Shown one piece after another: positions 1 to 7,543 of a DNA stretch of 64,000 nt (within the stretch, counting starts at the first letter, position 1; the number at the start of each line of letters is the position of its first letter). A model generated the notes under the pieces. That model did not search any database and was not told the DNA's origin. It worked only from the letters and a program-made list of their open reading frames with translations. Source of the stretch: Sphingobacterium spiritivorum (lineage in GTDB: Bacteria > Bacteroidota > Bacteroidia > Sphingobacteriales > Sphingobacteriaceae). The stretch is from contig NZ_CP068082.1 in the NCBI RefSeq assembly GCF_016724845.1, positions 2,790,001-2,854,000 of the forward strand, in the 5' to 3' direction. Made by a program: the position numbers and the translations under genes.

Positions 1-1
1 T

Positions 2-1429
2 GTGGAACACTATACGATCAGGCCTAAATTTCAGCAGAAGATGAACCTAAAACTGGTCCTGAAAGCCAGAAAAGCCGGCATCCTGTCGCTATCTGTTAAC
101 GGAATAGCAACGCCATGGAAAATGGTTGAAAATGCTGTAGGAGCAGCCAAAATAGAAATTGTTCCGGCAAAAGCGGATCATTACGATGTTCAGATCCGAT
201 GGGCAGATCAGGCATTCGAAAATATCAGTTATTCGCAGACCTCTTTAGCAGATACACATCTGTCTTTACAATCCGGTAAAGCCCAAATTATGGAGATAAA
301 TGATCCGCAGGGACTGCTCGAAAGTCAGGATATAAGTAAAGGCACATTTCAGTTTAAAGCAAAGCGCAACCGGGGAACTTTCTTTGTAAAGGTGAAACAA
401 CAGGATTTCAGCTGGTGGCAACCTGTGGATGTGCGTATTGCTGAACCGCTGGCGCTCACCGTAAAAGAAGATCCGGATCAAACATCCGTAACGCTGACGA
501 TGACAAATCAATCCGGAAAAGCGGTTGAGGGAATTTTGTTTATAGATCAGAAACAAGTACAGTCTGTTCAACTGGCTCAAAAGGAAACCCGCAATGTAGT
601 GTTGCCGATGACCGTATTCCAATCAGGGACAAATACCCTTCAGCTCATGGAAAAAATGGATACACTCGGATCCGTTCAGTATAGCAATTGGACGTTGCCC
701 TTAGCAGCTAAAGTCGAGGTTGTCGATCTGAAACCCTATTTTAACGATGCTGTTACGCAGCTTTTCCAGAATAAATACTGGAGTCCGCGTCCCGCCTCTC
801 CTACATTGCAGCTACCTGTTCAGGGTATCGGAAACTGGTGCTATCCGAATACGACAGCAACTATTGATGATGCCGGATTACGTGCTGCGTCTGTTAACGG
901 AGTTTTCAACCTGCCAAATGGATTGTCTTTCGGCATCTCAGCTGCTAAAGGAAATAATATCCTTTTCACTTCACAGTGGGATAATTTCCCGACAGAAAAA
1001 GCAATTCCGCTGTCAGGCAAAGCTAAACATGCCTACTTCCTGATGGCCGGTTCGACCAACCCTATGCAAAGTCAGCTGGTCAACGCCATCATACAGATAC
1101 AGTATAGAGATGGAACGACGGCAGAACTTGCCTTGCGTAATCCTGAAAACTGGTGGCCCGTAGAACAGGATTTTTCAGAGGATCCCTATGCGTTCGTATT
1201 GAAACAGGATCGTCCGCTCAGGGTACATCTGAAAACGGGAAAAGTAGTCAAAGGAGGAGAAGCGAAATATGTAGAAATAAAAGGATTTACAAAACGGGGC
1301 ATTGACGGAGGAGCCGCAACTGTACTGGATCTGCCCCTGGATGCTAGAAAAGAACTCAAAAGTCTCAAACTTAAAACGATTGCCAATGATGTCGTTGTAG
1401 GATTGATGGGGGTAAGTCTGTTGCGCTAA
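2..1429 (+). CDS. C-terminal part of a large PUL-associated protein, function unknown (5' truncated)
   Basis: The reading frame is open from the window edge, so the real start lies upstream; the GTG at position 2 is simply the first possible codon. The visible 475 residues have no signal peptide, look beta-rich and contain several Trp-rich stretches (around residues 137-142, NWWPVEQDF near 384). I do not recognise a catalytic motif. The general look (beta-sandwich followed by a jelly-roll-like C-terminal domain) resembles C-terminal ends of large uncharacterised Bacteroidota PUL proteins such as DUF4450-type proteins, but that is a weak recollection, not a demonstrated match. It lies 42 bases upstream of a glycosidase-like gene on the same strand, at the head of the visible rhamnogalacturonan enzyme run, so it is probably part of that operon. 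A role in pectin side-chain processing or binding is inferred from context only. Confidence 0.6.
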   Translation: MEHYTIRPKFQQKMNLKLVLKARKAGILSLSVNGIATPWKMVENAVGAAKIEIVPAKADHYDVQIRWADQAFENISYSQTSLADTHLSLQSGKAQIMEINDPQGLLESQDISKGTFQFKAKRNRGTFFVKVKQQDFSWWQPVDVRIAEPLALTVKEDPDQTSVTLTMTNQSGKAVEGILFIDQKQVQSVQLAQKETRNVVLPMTVFQSGTNTLQLMEKMDTLGSVQYSNWTLPLAAKVEVVDLKPYFNDAVTQLFQNKYWSPRPASPTLQLPVQGIGNWCYPNTTATIDDAGLRAASVNGVFNLPNGLSFGISAAKGNNILFTSQWDNFPTEKAIPLSGKAKHAYFLMAGSTNPMQSQLVNAIIQIQYRDGTTAELALRNPENWWPVEQDFSEDPYAFVLKQDRPLRVHLKTGKVVKGGEAKYVEIKGFTKRGIDGGAATVLDLPLDARKELKSLKLKTIANDVVVGLMGVSLLR

Positions 1430-1471
1430 ACCATCAGCTCCGCAGCAGGAGACAAAATATAAAACTAAAAA

Positions 1472-3667
1472 ATGTTAAAGATAAAAGCTATGAAAATCAA
1501 TTTGGGGATAATGCTGTCAAGACTGACTACAGCAGTCGTTTTGATGACGGTACCTTTTGCTGTACAACATACCGATGCACAGCAAAAGGATACCAAAATT
1601 GATCGTAAGAAAGTGGTTATGCGCCACAATGTTCAGAATACACAGTTAGATACTTTATCTTCTCTTACTATTGGTAACGGTAAATTTGCCTTTACTGTAG
1701 ATGCTACAGGATTACAGACTTTTCCCGAATTGTATAAAGGAGGTGTGTCATTAGGGACGCAGTCAGAATGGGGATGGGATACTTTTCCGAATACGGGCAA
1801 TTATAAATTTGAAGAAACGCTAAAAGCCTATGACTTTAATAATGAAGGCAGACAGGCACTCTATAGTATCCAATGGAAAGATGGCGGAAGAAACAGTGAA
1901 GCCACTAATTATTTTCGGGAAAATCAGCATCGTCTGCAACTGGGGAATGTCGGATTAGAGATTACAAAGAAAAACGGACAACCAGTGCAAGCATCAGATA
2001 TCACATCGATCCGTCAGGAGCTGGATATGTGGACTGGTATTGTTTCCAGTTCTTTTGAGGTAGAAGGAGAGCCTGTGAAAGTATCCACTGCTGCGCATCA
2101 GGATCTGGATCAGATCGCTGTGAAAGTCAGTTCCGACCTCGTTAGACAAGGCCGGTTGAAAGTATTCATCCGCTATCCGTATCCGACAGCCAAATTTCTG
2201 GATGAAGGCGCATACTATGGACAGGAAGACCAGCACCAGACCAGCATTACCCATAGCAATAATACCGGCGGAGAGATTCGTCACCAGCTTCAGGGAACAG
2301 TATACCAGACCGTATTAGCCTATTCTAAAGGAATCGTTAAAAAAGGTAAACAAGCACATTACTTTGTATATGAACCAGTGAAAACGAACAGCACTTTTGA
2401 ATTTAGTGCAGCATTTGCGCCGCAAACGATTAAGCATGTCCCGTTATATAAGGCTACAGAAGAAAGCAGTGTAAAAGGATGGAATGCCTTTTGGAAAAGC
2501 GGTGCAGCAATAGATTTTGAAGGTAGCACGGACAAGCGTGCCTTTGAATTAGAAAGAAGAGTAGTGTTGTCCCAGTACCTGACCAAAGTACAGTGTGCAG
2601 GCAACTATCCGCCTCAGGAAACCGGACTGACATTCAATAGTTGGTATGGTAAACCGCATACGGAAATGCATTGGTGGCATGCGGTTCATTTTGCCCTGTG
2701 GGGACGTGTGGATCTTATGGAAAAGAGTTTTGGATATTACCAGAATACATTGGAAAAAGCACGTGAAATAGCCAGAAGACAAGGATATGAAGGAGTAAGA
2801 TGGCAAAAAATGTCTGATAACGAAGGAAATGAAAGCCCTTCATCCGTAGCTGCTTTCCTTATCTGGCAGCAACCCCATATTATCTATATGGCTGAACTGG
2901 CTTACCGGGATAAAAAGAATCCGGAAATCCTTGAAAAATATAAAAATCTGGTTTTTGAAACAGCAGAGTTTATGGCTTCTTATCCGACCTACGATAAGCA
3001 GAAGGATCAATATAATCTTGGAAAAGGAGTGATTCCGGCACAGGAAGTATTCCGGGCAGCAGACACACAGAATCCGACCTATGAATTAGCCTATTGGGAC
3101 TGGGCACTGCGGATTGCACAGGAATGGAAAGTAAGACTTGGGCAACCCAGAGATCCGAAATGGGATACAGTTATCCAAAAACTGGCACCTCTGCCGGTAC
3201 AGGGCGATGTATATCTCGCAAATGAAAGTGCAACCGATTCGTATACCAATCCGCGTTGGCTGACCGACCATCCTGCCGTACTGGGCGGACTGGGAATGGT
3301 TCCCGAATCGGCAAAGTTGAATAAGGTAATTATGAAAAATACCCTGGATACGGTTTGGAAAGTATGGTCATGGTCAGATACCTGGGGTTGGGATTTTCCG
3401 ATGACAGCTATGAATGCTGCCCGGTTAAATCTGCCGGAAAAGGCTCTTGAGGCTTTATTTATGCCGATACGTACCAATACGTATTTGCGTAACGGACATA
3501 ATTTTCAGGATGGAAGACTGCGTATTTATCTGCCTGGAAATGGTGGGGTACTGACGACTGTGGCGATGATGGCCGAAGGATGGGATGCCAGTACCGGTGA
3601 ATTACCCGGATTTCCGAAAGACGGTACATGGAAAATTAAGAAAGAAGGTTTTCATAAGATGCCTTAA
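1472..3667 (+). CDS. Putative (alpha/alpha)6-barrel glycoside hydrolase, secreted
   Basis: 731 residues with a Sec signal peptide (hydrophobic stretch about residues 13-35, cleavage after a TDAQ-like site). The N-terminal third is a beta-sandwich and the C-terminal two thirds are helical with conserved aromatic patches (HWWHAVHFALWGR near 400, WSWSDTWGWDFPMTAMNAARL near 630). This is the architecture of six-hairpin glycosidases (GH65/GH95-like, clan GH-L type). Phrases such as NESATDSYTNPRWLTDHP recall a glycosidase substrate cleft. I cannot assign a CAZy family or identify the general acid. Two start codons are possible (1472 or 1490, both ATG in frame); the first gives a slightly longer n-region. 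Its position 30 bases before the PL11 lyase suggests an oligosaccharide hydrolase acting on rhamnogalacturonan fragments in the periplasm. Confidence 0.7.
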   Translation: MLKIKAMKINLGIMLSRLTTAVVLMTVPFAVQHTDAQQKDTKIDRKKVVMRHNVQNTQLDTLSSLTIGNGKFAFTVDATGLQTFPELYKGGVSLGTQSEWGWDTFPNTGNYKFEETLKAYDFNNEGRQALYSIQWKDGGRNSEATNYFRENQHRLQLGNVGLEITKKNGQPVQASDITSIRQELDMWTGIVSSSFEVEGEPVKVSTAAHQDLDQIAVKVSSDLVRQGRLKVFIRYPYPTAKFLDEGAYYGQEDQHQTSITHSNNTGGEIRHQLQGTVYQTVLAYSKGIVKKGKQAHYFVYEPVKTNSTFEFSAAFAPQTIKHVPLYKATEESSVKGWNAFWKSGAAIDFEGSTDKRAFELERRVVLSQYLTKVQCAGNYPPQETGLTFNSWYGKPHTEMHWWHAVHFALWGRVDLMEKSFGYYQNTLEKAREIARRQGYEGVRWQKMSDNEGNESPSSVAAFLIWQQPHIIYMAELAYRDKKNPEILEKYKNLVFETAEFMASYPTYDKQKDQYNLGKGVIPAQEVFRAADTQNPTYELAYWDWALRIAQEWKVRLGQPRDPKWDTVIQKLAPLPVQGDVYLANESATDSYTNPRWLTDHPAVLGGLGMVPESAKLNKVIMKNTLDTVWKVWSWSDTWGWDFPMTAMNAARLNLPEKALEALFMPIRTNTYLRNGHNFQDGRLRIYLPGNGGVLTTVAMMAEGWDASTGELPGFPKDGTWKIKKEGFHKMP

Positions 3668-3697
3668 TCAGTCAAGCAACGATCAGAAAAAAGTGTT

Positions 3698-5545
3698 ATG
3701 AAAGGTTATAAAGCTGCCTTATTGTCGTTACTACTCATACATAGCGGATATGTGATGGCACAACGCGCTATGGAATATCTGGATCGCGGATTGTCCCTCA
3801 CCAATGTAGATCCTCAGCATGTATTGCTGAGTTGGAGATTGCTGGGTACTGATCATCCGAATACCGGATTCAATGTGTTTCAAAAACAAACAAACGGCAA
3901 AGATATACTCATCAATCCGACACCGATCACAAACAGTACTAATTTACTTGTACCTGTCGCAGCAGATCCTGCCACTTTCTATGTCGAAACATTAAGGGAA
4001 AATAGTGCTAATGAGTACTCCGGAACGATTACTTTCCATCCTGATGACCGAAAGAATTATACCAGTATAGCCCTTCAGCCTCTGGAGGGTTATCGGGTGA
4101 ATGATGCCAGTGCAGCCGATCTGGATGGAGACGGAATTTACGAATTGATTCTGCATCGTACTGGAAGGAGTAAGGATAACTCGCAGGAAGGATTGACAGA
4201 TCGTCCTGTACTGGAAGCTTATAAACTGAATGGTACTTTTCTATGGCGGATCGATCTGGGGATCAATATCCGCGAAGGAGCGCATTACACCCAATTTATG
4301 GTATATGATCTTGACGGAGACGGACGGGCTGAACTTGTTTGCAAGACAGCTGACGGAACAAAAGATGCAAAGGGTAAGATAATTGGAGATGAAAAAAAAG
4401 ACTGGCGCAATGAAGTAGGTCGAATATTAGACGGACCGGAGTACCTCACTGTATTCGATGGTCTTACAGGTGCAGAGCGGCATACTGTAGGTTATATCCC
4501 GGACCGTTATCCGGTAGACGGATGGGGAATCGGTAGCCATAATGATAGTAAGGGAAATCGTGCTGATCGTTTTTTGGCTGCGGTAGCCTATCTGGATGGT
4601 GAACATCCAAGTGTATTGATGTGCAGAGGATATTATGGCCGTTCAGCAATTGTAACCTGGGATTTTGTAGATGGTAAACTCCGCCCACGCTGGAAATTTG
4701 ATTCACAGAATGGTGACAGTCCCTATTCAGGACAAGGATTTCATAATCTTAGTGTTGCTGATGTAGATAATGATGGTCGGGACGAGATTGTATATGGCTC
4801 AATGACTATAGATGATGATGGCAAAGCTTTATACAGCAGCGGATTTGGACATGGTGATGCGAATCACGTCGGAGACTTGGATCCGGACAGTCCGGGTCTG
4901 GAGATCTTTACGATTCACGAACATCCGAAAGAAGATAAACCGGGTGCAGTACTAAGAAGAGCTTCTGATGGCAAAGTGTTGTGGGCAAAAGCTTATGGTG
5001 TAGATGTAGGACGTGGTGTAGCGGATAATATTGACGACTCGAATCCGGGAGCAGAAATGTGGTTTTCAGGAGACAGAAATTTATATAACAGTGCCGGCAA
5101 GCGGATCGGCCGGGCGCCTAATTCTGCCAATTTTCTGATCTGGTGGGATGGCGATCTGGAAAGAGAACTGCTAAACGGTACTACAGTTTCCAAATATGGA
5201 AAAGGAGAAATTTTCAGAGCACAAGGCTGTGTATCGAACAACGGAACTAAATCAACGCCGGTTTTAAGCGCTGACCTGTTCGGAGATTGGAGAGAAGAAG
5301 TTATTTTTGCCAGCGAAGATCAAACCGAACTGCGCATATATGCAACACCACATCCTACCCCTCACAGGTTATATACTTTGATGCATGATCCGCAGTATAG
5401 ACTCAGTATAGCCTGGCAGAATGTAGGCTATAATCAGCCACCCCATACCAGTTATTTTGTTGGTAAAGATATGGCGCCTATCCGGCAGCCGAATATTAAA
5501 ATTGTAAAACCTGTACAACCGAAAGATGAAACGATCAGGCCTTAA
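3698..5545 (+). CDS. Rhamnogalacturonan endo/exo-lyase, polysaccharide lyase family 11
   Basis: 615 residues, the usual PL11 length, with a signal peptide ending near GYVMAQ. After an N-terminal beta-sandwich (QRAMEYLDRGLSLTNVDPQ), the protein carries calcium-binding DxDGDG loops of the PL11 eight-bladed beta-propeller: about residues 135-147 (ADLDGDGIYEL), 200-210 (YDLDGDGRAEL), 352-362 (DVDNDGRDEI) and 525 (DLFGDWREEV). Family members (YesW/YesX of Bacillus) cleave the alpha-1,4 bond between rhamnose and galacturonate of the RG-I backbone by beta-elimination, leaving unsaturated galacturonate ends. These are the substrate of the GH105 gene two places downstream. The stop overlaps the start of the acetylesterase gene by 20 bases, which indicates translational coupling. 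Whether this copy is endo- or exo-acting cannot be told from sequence by eye. Confidence 0.93.
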   Translation: MKGYKAALLSLLLIHSGYVMAQRAMEYLDRGLSLTNVDPQHVLLSWRLLGTDHPNTGFNVFQKQTNGKDILINPTPITNSTNLLVPVAADPATFYVETLRENSANEYSGTITFHPDDRKNYTSIALQPLEGYRVNDASAADLDGDGIYELILHRTGRSKDNSQEGLTDRPVLEAYKLNGTFLWRIDLGINIREGAHYTQFMVYDLDGDGRAELVCKTADGTKDAKGKIIGDEKKDWRNEVGRILDGPEYLTVFDGLTGAERHTVGYIPDRYPVDGWGIGSHNDSKGNRADRFLAAVAYLDGEHPSVLMCRGYYGRSAIVTWDFVDGKLRPRWKFDSQNGDSPYSGQGFHNLSVADVDNDGRDEIVYGSMTIDDDGKALYSSGFGHGDANHVGDLDPDSPGLEIFTIHEHPKEDKPGAVLRRASDGKVLWAKAYGVDVGRGVADNIDDSNPGAEMWFSGDRNLYNSAGKRIGRAPNSANFLIWWDGDLERELLNGTTVSKYGKGEIFRAQGCVSNNGTKSTPVLSADLFGDWREEVIFASEDQTELRIYATPHPTPHRLYTLMHDPQYRLSIAWQNVGYNQPPHTSYFVGKDMAPIRQPNIKIVKPVQPKDETIRP

Positions 5546-6311
5546 TATCTGCTTGTTAGCAGTCTTCCTCATGGCTGTATCTTTTACAGCTCCGCAACGC
5601 AGATCGGTAATCTTTCTGATCGGAGACTCTACCGTGAAAAATGGTAAAGGAAAAGGTGGCGCAGGACAATGGGGCTGGGGAAGTGTTTTGGAACAATATT
5701 TTGATACCACCCGGATCGATATTCAAAACCGGGCATTAGGAGGCACAAGCACGCGTACATTTATCAGTAAGGGATTATGGAAAAATGTGCTCGACCAGCT
5801 TAATAAAGATGATTTTTTAGTGGTACAGTTTGGACACAATGACGGTGGACCTTTAGATGATACAGCAAGAGCAAGAGGAACGATCAAAGGAATCGGAGAT
5901 GAGGTAAAGACCATTTATAATCCTTTACTCAGGCAGGAAGAGGCCGTTCATACATATGGCTGGTATCTGACAAAGATGATACAGGAGGCAAAGCAGAAAG
6001 GTGCACATGTCATTATCTGTTCACCTATACCACGAGACAGATGGAAAGATCATAAAGTAGAGCGGGCTGAAGGAAGTTATCCCGCATGGGCTGAGCAGGT
6101 GGCACAAAACAATAAGGTTCCCTTCATTGATCTGCATAACCTGATCGCTGATGAGTATGACAGAATCGGCAAAGAAAAAGTTGCAGCTTATTTTACTGCT
6201 GCAGATCATACCCATACCAGTTATGAAGGTGCTCAAAAAAATGCACAAACCGTAGTACAGGCAATAAAAGAATTAAAACAAACAGAATTGAGGAATTATC
6301 TCCTGCCTTAA
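5526..6311 (+). CDS. Rhamnogalacturonan acetylesterase, SGNH/CE12 family
   Basis: 261 residues with a short signal peptide. SGNH blocks are visible: block I GDST with the nucleophile Ser35, the block II Gly region (RALGGTSTRTF), block III GHND near residues 103-106, and block V DHTH with Asp227 and His230. The TSTRTF and GDST context fits the CE12 RG acetylesterase family (Bacillus YesT/RhgT). Enzymes of this family remove acetyl groups from galacturonate of RG-I, opening the backbone to lyases and hydrolases. The ATG sits inside the end of the PL11 gene (20-base overlap), so the two products are probably made together. It is likely periplasmic or exported, since there is no lipobox. Confidence 0.93.
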   Translation: MKRSGLNICLLAVFLMAVSFTAPQRRSVIFLIGDSTVKNGKGKGGAGQWGWGSVLEQYFDTTRIDIQNRALGGTSTRTFISKGLWKNVLDQLNKDDFLVVQFGHNDGGPLDDTARARGTIKGIGDEVKTIYNPLLRQEEAVHTYGWYLTKMIQEAKQKGAHVIICSPIPRDRWKDHKVERAEGSYPAWAEQVAQNNKVPFIDLHNLIADEYDRIGKEKVAAYFTAADHTHTSYEGAQKNAQTVVQAIKELKQTELRNYLLP

Positions 6312-6344
6312 AAACACAAAAAGTAAAACAGAAGAACTAAACAT

Positions 6345-7490
6345 ATGAAGACGAATTCGTTGAAGAGCCTATTTACTATTTTATCCGTTTTTTTTCTGAC
6401 TGTTCAGGTCAGCGGACAAAATTTTACAAGCAAAAAACAAGTTGTTAAAGATCTGCGACTGGCCAATGATTATTTTATGAAAAAATGGCCTGATCCTACA
6501 AAAAATATTATTACCAATAAAGAACGTACTTCTAATATCTGGACAAGAGGAGTGTACTATGAAGGATTGCTGGCATTCTATGGCATTGACCCGCAAAAAC
6601 GCTATTATGATTATGCTGTAGAGTGGGCAGACTTTCATAAATGGCTGCCCGTAAGAGGAGAGCGATACACACGTCATGCAGATAATCAGAATTGCGGACA
6701 ATCCTATATTGATCTCTACAGAATTGATCCTCAACCTGTCCGTATAGCCGGAATTAAGGAAAATATAGATTCTGTGATCCGCAGTGGTCGTGTCAATGAC
6801 TGGACCTGGATAGATGCTATACAAATGGCAATGCCCATTTTTGTCAAACTGGGAGTGACCTATAATGATCCGTCCTACTTTGATGCCATGTACAAATTCT
6901 ATCATCATATCAAATACAAAGAAGCACAGCACGGACTTTATAATCCGGAAGATCAGTTGTGGTGGAGAGATAAGGATTTTGTTCCTCCATATAAAGAACC
7001 AAACGGAGAAGATTGTTACTGGTCGAGAGGTAATGGCTGGATAGCAGCTGCACTGGTGCGTGTACTGGAAGAACTTCCAAAAACGGATCCACACTATCAG
7101 GAATACGAAACGGATCTGAAAAATCTTTTGGCTGCTCTCGTTCCTTTACAACGAAAAGATGGATTCTGGAATGTAAGTTTGCATGACCCTGATCATTTCG
7201 GAGGGAAAGAAGCTTCAGGTACAGCTTTATTTGTCTATGGTATGGCCTGGGGAATCAATAATGGTATTCTGGATAAGAAAATATATCTGCCGGTAGTACA
7301 GAAAGCCTGGACCGCACTGCGCAAAGAATCCCTACACAAAAATGGATTCTTAGGCTATCTGCAGGCAACCGGAAAGGAACCAAAAGACGGTCAGCCTGTC
7401 ACTTATACCAGTGTGCCGGACTTTGAAGACTATGGATTGGGATGCTTTTTATTGGCCGGAACCGAAATATATAAGTTAGTTAATAAATAG
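6345..7490 (+). CDS. Unsaturated rhamnogalacturonyl hydrolase, GH105
   Basis: 381 residues with a signal peptide (residues 1-25, ending VSGQ). GH105 hallmarks include the WTWIDAIQMAMP segment containing the putative catalytic Asp157 (equivalent to Asp143 of Bacillus YteR), the DCYWSRGNGW segment near residue 225, and the C-terminal FEDYGLGCFLLAG. The enzyme hydrates and releases the 4,5-unsaturated galacturonate left at the non-reducing end by PL11, giving rhamnose-ended oligosaccharides for the GH106 enzyme encoded next. A second GH105 gene lies near 34 kb; the two are clearly different paralogues, which may reflect preference for different chain lengths or acetylation states. This gene follows the CE12 gene by 33 bases and is probably in the same operon. 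Confidence 0.93.
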   Translation: MKTNSLKSLFTILSVFFLTVQVSGQNFTSKKQVVKDLRLANDYFMKKWPDPTKNIITNKERTSNIWTRGVYYEGLLAFYGIDPQKRYYDYAVEWADFHKWLPVRGERYTRHADNQNCGQSYIDLYRIDPQPVRIAGIKENIDSVIRSGRVNDWTWIDAIQMAMPIFVKLGVTYNDPSYFDAMYKFYHHIKYKEAQHGLYNPEDQLWWRDKDFVPPYKEPNGEDCYWSRGNGWIAAALVRVLEELPKTDPHYQEYETDLKNLLAALVPLQRKDGFWNVSLHDPDHFGGKEASGTALFVYGMAWGINNGILDKKIYLPVVQKAWTALRKESLHKNGFLGYLQATGKEPKDGQPVTYTSVPDFEDYGLGCFLLAGTEIYKLVNK

Positions 7491-7543
7491 ATTGTTTATG
7501 AGTTCCTGATAGGGAATTAGATGATTTTATCAGTAGGTGAGTT

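Noticed and set aside
6381-7094. 237-codon open frame on the minus strand
   Set aside because: It lies antisense within the GH105 gene, which has clear family motifs; the antisense translation shows no domain and reflects codon bias.
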